DNA of 64,000 nucleotides from Owenia fusiformis (lineage: Eukaryota > Annelida > Polychaeta > Sabellida > Oweniidae), in NCBI GenBank assembly GCA_903813345.2, contig CAIIXF020000011.1, positions 14,617,754 through 14,681,753 on the forward strand, read 5' to 3'. The notes below the pieces were generated by a model. It had not been told where the DNA came from and did no database searches. It saw nothing but the letters and a program-made list of their open reading frames with translations. Positions 10,235 through 22,665 of the stretch are shown in pieces. Position 1 is the stretch's first letter. Each line of letters opens with the position of its first letter. The position numbers and the translations under genes were made by a program.

Positions 10235-13200
10235 CCCCGTTGCTTTGTCTTAAATCATGCATAGTAACATATCCATTGTTTTGACATGCACTATCATGCA
10301 AAGTAAGCCATACACACGTGTCTATCCCATACCATATTTGGCAAACTTGGCTTAAACCATGCAAAGTTAGCCATACACACGTGTCTATCCTATACCATAT
10401 TTGGCAAACTTGTCTTAAACCATGCATAGTAATATAAGCCGTCCAAGTTGATCCTACATCATATTAGGCAAACTTGGCTTAAACCATGCATAGTTAGCCG
10501 TTCACGTGTTGATCCTATACAATATTTGGCAAACTTGGCTTAAACCATGCATAGTTAGCCATACACACGTGTCTATCCTATACCATATTAGGCAAACTTG
10601 GCTTAAACCATGCATAGTTAGCCGTTAATGTGTTGATCATATACAATATTAGGCAAACTTGGCTTAAACCATGCATAGTTAGCCATACACACGTGTCTAT
10701 CCTATACCATATTAGGCAAACTTGGCTTAAACCATGCATAGTAAGCCATACACACGTGTCTATCCTATACCATATTTGGCAAACTTGTCTTAAACCATGC
10801 ATAGTAATATAAGCCGTCCAAGTTGATCCTACATCATATTAGGCAAACTTGGCTTAAACCATGCATAGTTAGCCGTTCACGTGTTGATCCTATACAATAT
10901 TTGGCAAACTTGGCTTAAACCATGCATAGTTAGCCATACACACGTGTCTATCCTATACCATATTAGGCAAACTTGGCTTAAACCATGCATAGTTAGCCGT
11001 TAATGTGTTTATCATATACAATATTAGGCAAACTTGGCTTAAACCATGCATAGTTAGCCATACACACGTGTCTATCCTATACCATATTAGGCAAACTTGG
11101 CTTAAACCATGCATAGTAAGCCATACACACGTGTCTATCCTATACCATATTTTGCAAACTTGTCTTAAACCATGCATAGTAATATAAGCCGTCCACGTTG
11201 ATCCTACATCATATTAGGGAAACCTGGCTTAAACCATGCATAGTTAGCCGTTCACGTGTTGATCCTATACAATATTAGGCAAACTTGGCTTAAACCATGC
11301 ATAGTTAGCCATACACACGTGTCTATCCTATACCATATTAGGCAAACTTGGCTTAAACCATGCATAGTAAGGTAAGTAAGCCATACATACGTGTCTATCC
11401 TATACCATATTTGGCAAACTTGTCTTAAACCATGCATAGTAAGCCTTCCACGTGTTGATCCTATACAATATTAGGTAAACTTGTCTTAAACTATGCATAG
11501 TAAGCCTTCCACGTGTTGATCCTATATCATATTAGGCAAACAGGTCTTAAACTATGCATAGTAAGCCTTCCACGTGTTGATCCTATATCATATTAGGCAA
11601 ACTTGTCTTAAACCATGCATAGTAAGTCGTCCACTTGTTGATCCTATACAATATTAGGCAAACTTGTCTTAAACCATGCATAGTAAGCCATACACACGTG
11701 TCTATCCTATACCATATTAGGCAAACTTGGCTTAAACCATGCATAGTTAGCCGTTCACGTGTTGATCCTATACAATATTAGGTAAACTTGTCTTAAACCA
11801 TGCATAGTAAGCCATACACATGTGTCTATCCTATACCATATTAGGCAAACTTGTCTTAAGGATGTTCCCTGGTCAGATAGGAAAATATTCAATAGTATTT
11901 AACTTTTTCTCAAAAATGGTTTTCTGGGATTCTCACGGGCAACAAAGAATATTAAAACTTTAAAAACCATATGTTAGTGTGCTTTTTTCTGAGCAAGAGG
12001 CCTCTAAAGTGTCAATATTTGACAAAAGTGGGCGTGGCACTTTCTCATTGAAACCCATGTTAAAAATCAGGTTTTCACCCCAAAACACACTTTTGAATAT
12101 TTAACTTTTTCTTAAACTCACAGAAACACTTAATTATGCTATGTACTTCACATTTTGAAAAGAAAAATTAGGGGTTGGTGTTCATCGTTTTCAACTTCGT
12201 CCAGGGAACATCCTTAAACCATGCATAGTTAGCCGTCCACGTGTTGATCCTATACCATATTAGGCAAACTTGTCTTAAACCATGCATAGTAAGCCATACA
12301 CATGTGTCTATCCTATACCATATTAGGCAAACTTGTCTTAAACCATGCATAGTTAGCCGTCCACGTGTTGATCCTATACAATATTAGGTAAACTTGTCCT
12401 AAACCATGCATAGTAAGCCATACACACGTGTCTATCCTACATCATATTAGGTAAACTTGTCTTAAACCATGCATAGTTAGCCGTCCACGTGTTTATCCTA
12501 AACAATATTAGGTAAACTTGTCTTAAACAATGCATAGTAAGCCATACACACGTGTCTATCCTACATCATATTAGGTAAACTTGTCTTAAACAATGCATAG
12601 TTAGCCGTCCACGTGTTGATCCTATACAATATTAGGTAAACTTGTCTTAAACCATGCATAGTTAGCCTTCCATGTGTTGATCCTATATCATATTAGGCAA
12701 ATTTGTCTTAAACCATGTATAGTAAGCCATACACACGTGTCTATCCTATACCATATTAGGCAAACTTGTCTTAAACCATGCATAGTAAGCCATACACACG
12801 CGTCTATCCTATACCATATTAGGCAAACTTGTCTTAAACCATGCATAGTAAGCCATACACACGTGTCTATCCTATACCATATTAGGCAAACTTGTCTTAA
12901 ACCATGCATAGTAAGCCGTCCACGTGTTGATCCTATACCATATTAGGCAAACTTGTCTTAAATCATGCATAGTTAGCCGTTCACGTGTTGATTCTATACA
13001 ATATTAGGTAAACTTGTCTTAAACCATGCATAGTTAGCCGTCCACGTGTTGATCCTGTACAATATTAGGTAAACTTGTCTTAAACCATGCATAGTAAGCC
13101 ATACACACGTGTCTATCCTATACCATATTAGGCAAACTTGTCTTAAACCATGCATAGTTAGCGGTTCACGTGTTGATCCTATACAATATTAGGTAAACTT

Positions 13201-13740
13201 GTCTTAAACCATGCATAGTTAGCCTTCCACGTGTTGATCCTATATCATATTAGGCAAATTTGTCTTAAACCATGCATAGTAAGCCGTCCACGTGTTGATC
13301 CTATACCATATTAGGCAAACTTGTCTTAAGCCATGCATAGTAAGCCGTCCATGTGTTGATCCTATACCATATTAGGCAAATTTGTCTTAAACCATGCATA
13401 GTAAGCCGTCCACGTGTTGATCCTATACCATATTAGGCAAATTTGTCTTAAACCATGCATAGTAAGCCGTCCACGTGTTGATCCTATACAATATTATTTA
13501 GGAATACATGTACTTGTCTTAACATATGTCATTTTGCAATAGTCATAACTCATGCTTAACCATTCATGTGTTGATACCATATTAGGCTTATATGTTTCTT
13601 GTCTTAACATATACCATTTTTGCAACACTCATAAATCATGCTTAACCATTCACGTGTTGATCCATATCATATTAGGCATACTTGCCTTAAATCATGTATA
13701 ACAAGCAATCCATGTGTTGATCCTATACCATCTTCGTCAT
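10235..13740. repeat. Satellite array of 61/63-bp monomers (~50 copies)
   Basis: The monomers share TTAAACCATGCATAGT, an (A/C)ACGTGT core and CATATTAGGCAAACTTG. Two versions alternate: a 63-bp form with CATACACACGTGTC and a 61-bp form with CCGTCCACGTGTTG. Between about 10441 and 11191 six monomers form a 375-bp higher-order unit. The array decays after 13490. Since 63 is a multiple of three, open frames of 60-90 codons appear on both strands with a 21-residue repeat. I treat these as artefacts. Confidence 0.95.
11860..12213. mobile_element. TTAA-flanked (piggyBac-type) MITE inside the satellite
   Basis: This 354-bp element has perfect 13-bp terminal inverted repeats (GGATGTTCCCTGG...CCAGGGAACATCC). 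TTAA is duplicated on both sides (11856-11859 and 12214-12217). The uninterrupted satellite monomer has a single TTAA at this place, so the precise insertion is visible. TTAA targeting is the signature of piggyBac-family transposition. No coding capacity is present. Confidence 0.92.
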
Positions 13741-14545
13741 TTTATACCATCTCTGAAAGACAAAACTGCAACTGCTTATTCAACAATCAACTATTTTATT
13801 TATCGAGCCCCGTTTACACTGGCCACAGTGCCCAGTCTATTTTTCTTAAGCAGTAAACTCCCAACCAAGAATATATCCACTATTATTTTCATGCTTCTGT
13901 TCCAATAATTTAAAAGGGTAGGTGCAAGCACATTCTTCTAGCACATCTTTCCATCCCCATTCAGGTACACGATAGAAAAAACCATGCGACAATATTGATG
14001 GAAGAATTTTCGAATAAATCAATGTTATATACATGTATACACCCAGCCCGAACACCCCACACCTGGCCAAAAAATTCTTAATCATGCAGTTTTAACCATT
14101 TGGGTCAAATTCCAATTTAACCCCCCCCCCCCCTTCAAATTCTTAAAAACTGATCCATTTGGCAAAAAGCTAGAAATTTCTTCCCTATATATAAAATAAG
14201 GAAAATTTATAATTTTAAGTTAAGTACATCGGGGCAACATCAAAAGAGATAGGAACCCCTTGCTAAAGTCATCGTGGTCATATCTTGCCAATCACCTCCG
14301 ACGTTACCAAGGGTTGTCGATATAAAAGAATTGTAGCACATGGTATCAAATAGTCTTTAATACATTGGATATCAATGGCACAATAACTACAAGATTATAG
14401 CCCCAGCTTAAGCCATCATACCGTGTGCTACGCTCTGGTGTTAGCAAAGGACAAATATATCATAATTGTAGCACATAATATCACGAGACTGGGAACTACC
14501 CTTTGGGTAGATATACTACGGAAAATATGAGGCAGCCTAAGCTCC
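13741..14545. other. Between satellite and GNAT gene, no gene assigned
   Basis: This stretch has a poly-C run near 14121 and degraded fragments like the CAGGCCCGTAGCC MITE (around 14050). A 79-codon minus frame (13846-14085) contains a plausible E-W-G-W-K-D stretch. It could be an alternative last exon of the acetyltransferase gene, but no good acceptor precedes it. Confidence 0.35.
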
Positions 14546-14722
14546 CTATGATGAAGTGCAAGTGTTTTCGAAAGATATATGTATTGATAAAATTATGCCT
14601 ACCCTTATACCAACGGCACACCATGTACATAAGAATCCGTCTTCATTTTGAGCTATGTGATACCCTTGTCTGTGGTAGAGAGATGCTGCACGGTTACGCT
14701 GAGCTACATGGAGGCTCATTTT
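14546..14722 (-). CDS. GNAT gene exon 5 (motif B, terminal)
   Basis: The exon starts after acceptor TTTTTTAG and encodes H-V-A-Q-R-N-R-A-A-S-L-Y and G-Y, the motif B region. The final 18 codons to the TAG at 14546 are less protein-like. The exon may instead end at 14603 with donor GTAGGC and splice to an unidentified last exon. Confidence 0.75.
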   Translation of the reverse strand, partial: KMSLHVAQRNRAASLYHRQGYHIAQNEDGFLCTWCAVGIRVGIILSIHISFENTCTSS

Positions 14723-17700
14723 CTAAAAAATGAAATATTTGAAACGAACACAATTCAAAATCCCTTTACATCATAATTCATAACCTTGACCAAGTCAAAC
14801 TCTTTTACTTATCTTGATTTCTATTATGATTAGTAATTCAAGATCAGATAAGTACTAAGAAAATATGGACTTGGGCAAGTCTACATAACTCATAGCTTGA
14901 CAGAATGAGACACCGCGTCCTTGTGTTCGTTGTCATGTCTTCTTGGAAATATATATCATTTATGCAAAACAGAAAGATGTAATGAGTATCGGAAATGTCT
15001 GTACTAGTTCCTATTGTCTAAACATGATAAAACCAAAACTGAAAGTTATTAGATTGAGTGCAATCTGTACTTTACGCTTTCCTTGATATTACTCATGATT
15101 TTGAGGCATTTCTATTGGTTACGTGTTCTACTGTTTCTATTCTACTTACACTGCATCCTTTCGCTTTGGCTTCATATTCTGCTCTCTCCAGTAGAAGTGT
15201 ACCAATCCCCTTACCCCTGTACGCCTCATGTACACATACACACTCTACGTAACACTCCTGTGATTCTGTATGAGCCTCTGACACAAGACATGCCATAGAT
15301 AGCATCCTGAAGAGTCAAAAAAAGTTGTATGTTTTGGGAAGAAACAAGAGCCAAAAATCATTCCAAATTTATGCAGTTTGCATTTGATTTTGGGCCTAAT
15401 ATGTCAAAGCATATCCTCCCCCTCCCTGGAATTCGTTTTGAAAAGTGACCCTCCTCCTGGTAAAAGCTGACTACGGGTCTGCTGTAGAACCAATCATCTT
15501 TGTTTTTCCAAAGGATAGGTATCGATATGGTGAACTGAATTCAACGATATTTTTCTCTTAAACCAATTATTGAAAACATTCTGTAAAAACACGGTCCTTT
15601 ATGTAATGTTGACTGAAGGGCTACAATTTCATGTAAAAATTATTTTTATATATTTTATATTACTGTTTTTGTTAACATTTTTTGTTTTTACTGCAATTGT
15701 TTTTTGTTCCTTTCTACCAATTCTTGAGAATGAAATAAAATGTCTTTCCGAACCTTGTTGGAACAAAATAGCATAAACAACATTTTCATAGACCTCTCAA
15801 TATTATAGTTTTACAAAGGAAATTTTGGTTGATTTAACAAAAAGTATGGAAAAAACTTAAAACAAAACCCCCCTAAATAGATAAAAATTAAGATAAACCT
15901 TTTATTTCATTAACAAGATACTTTTTAAAAATCAACCAAACTTTCCTTTTTACAATTACAATAATGAGAGACCTAAACACGTTGCGTTTATGTCGTTTTG
16001 TTCCAATGAGGTTCGGATAGATGTTTCATTCCGAACATGTAATACCAAGAACGAAAAAAGTGTCTGATGTGTTTTCTAAAACAATATAGAGAAAAGAATA
16101 TATATATAATTCAAATTATAATGTTACCATCCAAAACATGGTCATTAAATTGACGATGTGTAAAATGTTCAGAATGTTTTGATGACTGGTATTCAAAAAG
16201 GTCACCTTATCGATACCACTCATTTAGCTTCGATGTTTTTTCAATCAACTTACCCATATGTTCCATAGCACCCCAGTTTTTCATAAAGGTCACATAGCGA
16301 CACATCGATTTCTCTGAAAAAATTTTAAATATCAATTCAACTTTTTGAAAAAACATCATTGATCAAATGTTAACAACATAGTCAGTTCATAAAATACATA
16401 TACAAATGCCCATCAAATACACGTATCTCTGCTATTCATCATTGGAAAATGTCAAGATTGACACAAAGAAAAGAGATGATATGGGTTATCTTTATGAAAA
16501 CCCTGTTATCACGTGTCACCAAGAACAGCTTCTCATTGGTTATTCTTCAAAATCCCAGAATGCAACTCACTCGTCTCCATGGAGCTTGATGATAATCATC
16601 CCAGCAGGTTTGTTCTTATATTCAGCAATGAAAGTCCTACAGTAGCCATCAACATTATTCCGTGAGTTTTTCTCTAGTATCATGGCAACTCCTTCAGTCC
16701 TGCAAAAGAAACGAGTCAAGTATTCTTGAAAGATGTCAATAAACTATCAAGTGGTAGAATAATGTTTACTTATTGGAACGTGTCCTTTGTTCTCGGTAAT
16801 GGAATGTTTTCACAAACCAAATACGAATCAGAGGAAGCGATACTCTTTTTTTCAAAATTTTATTATTTTTAGCAAATTAAGGGGGTTAATAGAATATTGT
16901 GAAGTGAACTGTGAAAAGGGAAAATTCAAAAGGAAACAATTTTGCTTGCACATTCAAACATACAGAAATTGTCAGAGATACGTTTTACGATTTCATCAGC
17001 ACTAACACCATTAAAGCATCTAAAATTTTCTGCAGAGATCTATATCTACGGCCTTGGGGCTAACCGATGGAAGAATCAAGGTATCGAAAATATATTCTAA
17101 GACCAAGAGACAAGTTATCCTAAGAGCAATCTATCTTTCCATGTACAGCTTGAGACCATCATATTTTATGTTAGTCTCAGGTACAGCGATGCAGATCATC
17201 CTGGTACTCGCCGTATCAATTATCTATCACAGAAAAACAAGATGTATCCATAAGAAAGAAAAGCATCAAGTTGGCACGAATGAAGCTCTTACAAAGGGCA
17301 GGACAAACAATTATAAAATGGATTATGATTAATTCGCATTGGTTATTTTTTATCTGTGGACAAATCGTATTGATTCGGAATCTCCGTGAGCCTTTAGAAC
17401 GGACAACACTTCAATTACTCAGCATAGAAAAGTCATATGACCATTAAGGCAGTTAAGCCAATTTCTTGAAAGGAAATCAATATCTTCAGAGGGAAATATT
17501 ATTTCCGTTTGTAGATATTGGGTCAGGTGTATTGGGAAATTATTCCTCATAAAAGCAGACCTGGACAAGCTACATGAAATGCATAATAACCAGCAATGAT
17601 TCGGAGTGAAAGGGCCCTGAAATTGTCTCATAATCAATTAGTTACTCCGATTGAAAAAGTGAAACAAAATAGCTCAGGTCAAAAGTTTAAACTTATGTCG

Positions 17701-18667
17701 TATTTCAAGAAATACACATTCCCCTCCCCAAGTCTAATTCCCACGAATTTGTATAACTTATCACTGTATAGACCTACCCATTATCATATATATACTAAGT
17801 TTCTAAAAGCCAAAATCTAAAGAAAATACCAAAAATAAACTGTACGATTAAGCCCCATCAAGCACCACTGACCTATAAGTCTTATGATCAAGTTTACTTT
17901 GTACAATCAAGATTTGATTTTTAATTTTTTTTATTTAGAAAGTGGTTTTGCCCAATTTTTTGTAAGTTGAATTTATTGCCCTTTTCTGAAATATGGGCAA
18001 CTTCGCACGGGGCCTTTAACAATATACAAACGTTGTACCTGCTTTTTCCCACTGCCCATTCGTATTTAGATTTGAACGATTCCACCTCCATCCTTCCCAC
18101 AAATTCAGCGTCATGTTCTTCCATCGTCCTTACAGTGATATCCGGAACACATTCAGGTGATAGCGATTGCATGTCAGTCTTGTGTTTGGGTGTATCTTCA
18201 AAAGTCCTCACTATGATGTTATCCGGCGTGTTTGGTATGCCTCCAACGTGTTCATGATCAGTACAAGCATGTTGACGAGTCTTAATTTTTCCATCACCTC
18301 TGATACCCATTGAGCATGGTGATGATGCGCTATCATATGCATGTGTTTCATCCATAGCACTATTTATATTTTGGATGTCGTCCAGTATGTTCAAGCGACT
18401 TCTACTCCCATTTACATCTTTGGTATCATAACCTGCATCATCTTGAGTATCAACATATTTATTTTCGCGAGTACCGCCATTCCTAATATTTTGGGCGTTA
18501 CGACCTGTACAATTTGGCGCCCCATCATATCTTGCATCTTTGTTGTATGGAAGAACTTTTTCATGCTTTCCTTTACCAGTTATAATTCCAATTTCAGGGT
18601 ATTCCAAGGTATCATACCGGCCATGTGGTTGCTCGACAATGACATTACTGGCGTAGTGGTCTGTCAT
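14546..18667 (-). CDS. GNAT-family N-acetyltransferase, five coding exons
   Basis: The gene is assembled from exons 18039-18667, 16571-16699, 16254-16313, 15150-15306 and 14546-14722, joined by GT-AG introns of phases 2, 2, 2 and 0 with no frame break. The product is 383 residues. Residues 1-170 are polar, low-complexity and unrecognised. A GNAT domain runs from about 175 to the end: first helix with E-V-E-S-F, beta strands F-I-A-E-Y-K-N-K-P-A-G, the acetyl-CoA loop R-G-K-G-I-G at 303-308, and motif B N-R-A-A-S-L-Y (335-341) followed by G-Y. GNAT enzymes transfer acetyl from acetyl-CoA to an amine; the substrate here is unknown. The start is the first ATG of the long exon. A spliced 5' non-coding exon is possible because TTGCAG lies just upstream. 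The last 18 codons read through a possible GTAGGC donor. Confidence 0.85.
15150..15306 (-). CDS. GNAT gene exon 4 (acetyl-CoA binding motif A)
   Basis: 157 bp, from acceptor CTCTTCAG to donor GTAAGT. It contains V-H-E-A-Y-R-G-K-G-I-G-T-L-L-L, the canonical motif A with its pyrophosphate-binding loop. Confidence 0.9.
15395..15483. mobile_element. CAGGCCCGTAGCC MITE fragment, copy 3
   Basis: A partial copy ending in CTGACTACGGGTCTGC, with a C/T-rich interior like the copies at 9953 and 38945. It lies just upstream of GNAT exon 4, inside the intron. Confidence 0.5.
16254..16313 (-). CDS. GNAT gene exon 3
   Basis: 60 bp, between acceptor TTTTTTCAG and donor GTAAGTT. It encodes about 20 residues (E-I-D-V-S-L-C-D-L-Y-E-K-L-G) linking the beta-strand exon to the acetyl-CoA-binding exon. 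Skipping it would also keep the frame (60 bp), so it could be a cassette exon. Confidence 0.8.
16571..16699 (-). CDS. GNAT gene exon 2
   Basis: 129 bp, from acceptor TTTTTGCAG to donor GTGAGT. It encodes the central beta strands of the acetyltransferase fold (F-I-A-E-Y-K-N-K-P-A-G-M). Phase 2 at both ends fits its neighbours. Confidence 0.85.
18039..18667 (-). CDS. GNAT gene exon 1
   Basis: ATG to the donor GTACAA, 629 bp. It encodes the polar N-terminal extension and the first GNAT strand and helix (I-T-V-R-T-M-E-E-H-D near residue 177). It ends two bases into an Arg codon that is completed by exon 2. Confidence 0.8.
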
Positions 18668-18689
18668 AGTTTCATTAAATCTGCAACAT

Positions 18690-20280
18690 AGCTACGCTTA
18701 TGATTGCTATTGTCAACATATTATGTTATAATTAATAACCGTTCTTTGCACATCAATTACTGAATTACAATATGTTTTCTATTTCCGTGATGAAATTTGT
18801 ATCACGTTTTAATATCATACTTTCTCAGTTTAATATGTCTTTGATATATCCATATTAGGCTAATTAATGAATCAATTTTTATTCGCTCAATATACCCTGT
18901 TGTTCTGCAAGCCCAATATTCTCTAAATACTTTAGTCTCCAAATATAAACACAAGAGTCCCAGATCTTTACACAGAAGATAATCAAGAAAACTCGGATAC
19001 CTTTCCAATAAACATTATACGCACTCATCGATGGATGATTTAAACATTTAAACGATGCTGCAAATGATCAAGATACTCATGTTAAAGGCTGTCGATTTTC
19101 TCAGATGTTGTATCTGATATATATTCAGTATCGATGATCATTAGACCGTCATTTACAATTGCTTTCTTTATTTGTTGTAGGATCAGTTTGTGATTGCATC
19201 TCTTGAATGTATCGCTTCCTGTTTGATCCCCTATCGCTCGAGTTATGTTACATTTAATGTTACATGTTAAGCCATTCTGATACTCATCACATCTTTCGGT
19301 TTTTCAACCAGAAATATGCTTTCTAGAAAGGAACTGATAGAAGACCATGATATCTAATGAGCATATAGCTAGACATGATATATCACGATCCGCTTATATT
19401 AATTAGTCCAACCAAAACCAGATTGTCGCATACTATACCCAGTCCAATGTTTCACAACAGGTGAATTAAATGGTTATTTTTGGATTCACCGAAGTTGATT
19501 ACCCTTGTCAATTTCATATATTTTAAGTTAGCCATTCTCTTCTCTCCTTTATCGTATGCTATTCTTGAACCCCGATGTACAGTCTTGTTTTCAGGCAAGC
19601 AACAATTATTATATTTCACAAACAAAGTGTTGGTTCTTGTACTTAAATCCTTAGATTTAAGTATGATAACATCAAATGTAGTACTTATAATATTACTGGT
19701 TAATATTTTTCCATTTTTCTTTTCTACACACTATTGCATTTCACAGCCTTTCCATAAATGTTACATTTATTACGTTAGAATGATTGACCTCTGTCGTATT
19801 CTCTGAACATGAAGAAACGAATGATAATCTACTGTCTTATAAGACGCCCTAGATAACAATTTTAATTATAAAGGTGTATCTTTGTTTCGTAAACTTGTTT
19901 TAATCATCTTTCTCCTACCAAGCTTTGGCCGCAGGTATTGAGCACGAGTCTGATACTTAGAAATCCAATTTTACCGTTTATGATATATTGTAAAGGGAAA
20001 GTGCTAATTAAATATTTCCTCATGACACTATCTTTGCAATGGGCACGGTCCTGTGAGGCATCGAGTGTGTTATTAGAAATGACAAATGGTAATTGCTTCT
20101 TATATATAATGTTCCCAAGACAATAAAAGAACAGAACATGATTGTGTTTCAATATTAAAGGAAACAGATAACTTTGATGATTGGGTTGTCGATAATTACT
20201 TGGCAGTGAAGATAAAAAATAATCATAAGTTCATGTACCCCCGCAAAAGTTTGAGGAACTTTTACACAAAGTAATTACAC
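18690..20280. other. Upstream of the GNAT gene, no gene seen
   Basis: AT-rich sequence. The longest frame (108 codons, plus, 19480-19806) is hydrophobic, has no recognisable motif or splice context, and is probably chance. The GNAT promoter should lie somewhere in 18690-19300; I see no diagnostic core element. Confidence 0.4.
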
Positions 20281-20287
20281 ACATGTA

Positions 20288-20581
20288 CAGGTGATTAAAA
20301 AATGGGACACTCGTATTTCAAAAGTAAATACGGATTTTAATGATGAAAACATGTCATATTATATATGTGTTGGTTTTTGCGTGTTTTGGAAAAACCGTTT
20401 TGAAACGAAAATGACGTCATTTGTATTATCGATGCTGGTTGACATCCATTATTATAAACTTGAACTTATGATATACCAAATTAAATTCCCTAACCACTGG
20501 TATATAATATAATATGTTTTCATTGATAAAATCAATATTTATTTTGGAAATATCAGTGTCCCATTTTTTGACCACCCTGTG
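20288..20581. mobile_element. IS630/mariner-type MITE
   Basis: This ~290-bp element has inverted ends sharing AAAAAATGGGACACT, preceded by CAGGTGATT at the left and CAGGGTGGTC (complement) at the right. TA flanks both sides (20286-20287, and 20582-20583 with a 2-bp ambiguity). A 73-codon frame inside is not transposase-like. Confidence 0.75.
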
Positions 20582-20824
20582 TATTTACATTCAATACTTT
20601 TTTTGTACATTTAATATATCTTTTTGTACATTAATTTTATTGGGAATTATAAAAACATTTCGCTCTTTGGTTCAAATGTGAAAAAGAATTTGATATTTGA
20701 TATCATTTAATAAGACAAGCTAATGAATAGCAATCGACCAAACCTTGACTATTCTAGAATGCTCAACACAAAACAAACAGAGCTAAATCTATAACCATTA
20801 ATTATATAACTCATTCGGGTCATT

Positions 20825-21125
20825 AGGATGTTAAACAATTACTCAGAAGCGAGTAGCTAGGTAGTTACCAGTTTCACCACCAGGTGGCTGATTCGGGGGA
20901 AATAACATGACGAGGTATTACAAAGTTCCCTTAAACTTGAATATTCATTAGTTTTATTGGTTCACTTTGCATATTACCTTTATGTATCTGATAGTTATAC
21001 AAATTAAACTATGTCCAGTAAAAGAAAATATTATCTGCCCAAAACAAGAAAAGATATTTCACTTTTTGTGATTTTACAACATGGGGTCTACGGGGAATCT
21101 CCCCGACCTAGAAGTCACATTTTCA
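20825..21125 (+). repeat. Dispersed repeat family R1, copy 1
   Basis: About 300 bp with landmarks GAAACTGGTAACTAC (complement), CCACCAGGTGGCTGATTCG, AAAGATATTTCACTTTTTGT and ACATGGGGTCTACGGGGAAT. A reverse-complement copy lies at 55460-55765. Copies are roughly 85-90 percent alike by eye. Nature unknown. Confidence 0.8.
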
Positions 21126-21968
21126 AAAAAAATTAAATTTTGATTAAAGTTGATAAACTCTTTTCAAAACCAAAGGAGCACGTAGGTTATCCAAACAATA
21201 TCAAACGATTCTAACTTGAATTATGAATATTTTCTGATCATGAACATGAGTGTATATTTTAGATCCATTCATTATCTTCAAGAAAAGTATATATAATGAT
21301 AATTTAGTTAATCATACCTAAGTGATATTGAAGGGGCAATGGACCATGGGCTTTCAATAGACAAACTTGTTGTTACAAAAATGTTGACCCAATTTTAACC
21401 AAAAATGCAATCTTTTATTATATTGTTGAATGCATAATTAGAATGTGCTTTGAGACATGTTCGAATTCCTAAAAGGAAAAGTTGATTGCTCCAGGGACTT
21501 TAAAGATACTGAATTTGGATGACCAAAATAAACTATGACTTCAATTCGACTGAATTATGAATTTATAATGACGTAAATCAAGATTATTTATACTCGCACC
21601 TAGTCTAATTGTTATTGCATACTTTTGAGTTGTAAATAATCATACCTAATTTATATTACATCGATTAATTAAATTAAGACTAATATGTATTACACTCTTA
21701 GCTGGTCTATGCAGAATTTCCTTTCTTGAATGCAAACATAAGCTATGTTTAAATAAAAATAATTTGCAGGGAAATAGAGTGAACGTGTTAGAAGCAATTC
21801 TTCTGAAAATATGCCAATGTTTTCATATCTTATCTTATTTTCTGGAAAAGAATTGAGATACCTGGTTAAATAAAGGAGGATTGACTCCCAGAATGCAATT
21901 CGATATTTTCCGACAGTGAAAATATCAGAATGTCGTTATTGTTTTATATGGTTCATCAGCAACAATAC
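21126..21968. other. No recognisable gene
   Basis: AT-rich sequence between repeat R1 and the minisatellite. No supported ORF, RNA or repeat seen. Confidence 0.4.
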
Positions 21969-22665
21969 CACTGTCTGAGGTCAATTGTGTTCGACTCCCA
22001 GCGGTCATTATGTACGTATATGAGGTCCATCGTGTTCAACTTCAATCGGTCACCGTATTTGTCTTTGATGTCCATTGTGTTCGACTCCCAACGGTCACTA
22101 TGTATTTGAGGTTCATCGTTTTCAACTTCCATCAATCACTGTATTTGTATTCGAGGTCCATTGAGTTCGACTCCCAACGGTCACTGTGTATATGAGGTCC
22201 ATCGTGTTCAACTTCCATCAGTCACAGTATTTGTATTTGAGGTCCCAACGGCCACTGTGTATATAAAGTCCATCGTGTTCAACTTCCATCAGGCACAGTA
22301 TTTATATTTGAGGTCCACTGAGTTCGACTCCCAACGGCCACTATGTATACGAGGTCCATCGTGTTCAACTTCCATCAGTCACAGTATTTATATTTGAGGT
22401 CCATTGAGTTCGACTCCCAACGGTCACTATGTATATGAGGTCAATCGTGTTCAACTTCCATCAGTCACAGTATTTATATTTGAGGTCCCAACGGCCAATG
22501 TGTATATGAAGTCCATCGTGTTCAACTTCCATCAATTACTGTATTTGTATTCGAGGTCCATTGAGTTCGACTCCCAACGGTCACTGTGTATATGAGGTCC
22601 ATCGTGTTCAACTTCCATCAGTCACAGTATTTGTATTTGAGGTCCCAACGGCCACTATGTATAGA

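Noticed and set aside
10221-12946. Multiple 60-90 codon repeat-protein frames in the satellite
   Set aside because: The 63-bp unit keeps both strands open; frames break at each 61-bp unit and no start, splice or terminal context supports translation.
10235-13740. CRISPR-like array
   Set aside because: The repeats are head-to-tail without unique spacers, in a eukaryotic context.
13846-14085. Minus frame as last exon of the GNAT gene
   Set aside because: No convincing acceptor in the required phase, and the motif B exon can end at its own in-frame stop.
17967-18691. Plus-strand frames of 96 and 116 codons
   Set aside because: They are antisense shadows of GNAT exon 1, which has consistent splicing and domain content on the minus strand.
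19480-19806. 108-codon hydrophobic plus frame
   Set aside because: Leu/Ile/Phe-rich as expected from T-rich DNA; no motif, no splice signals.
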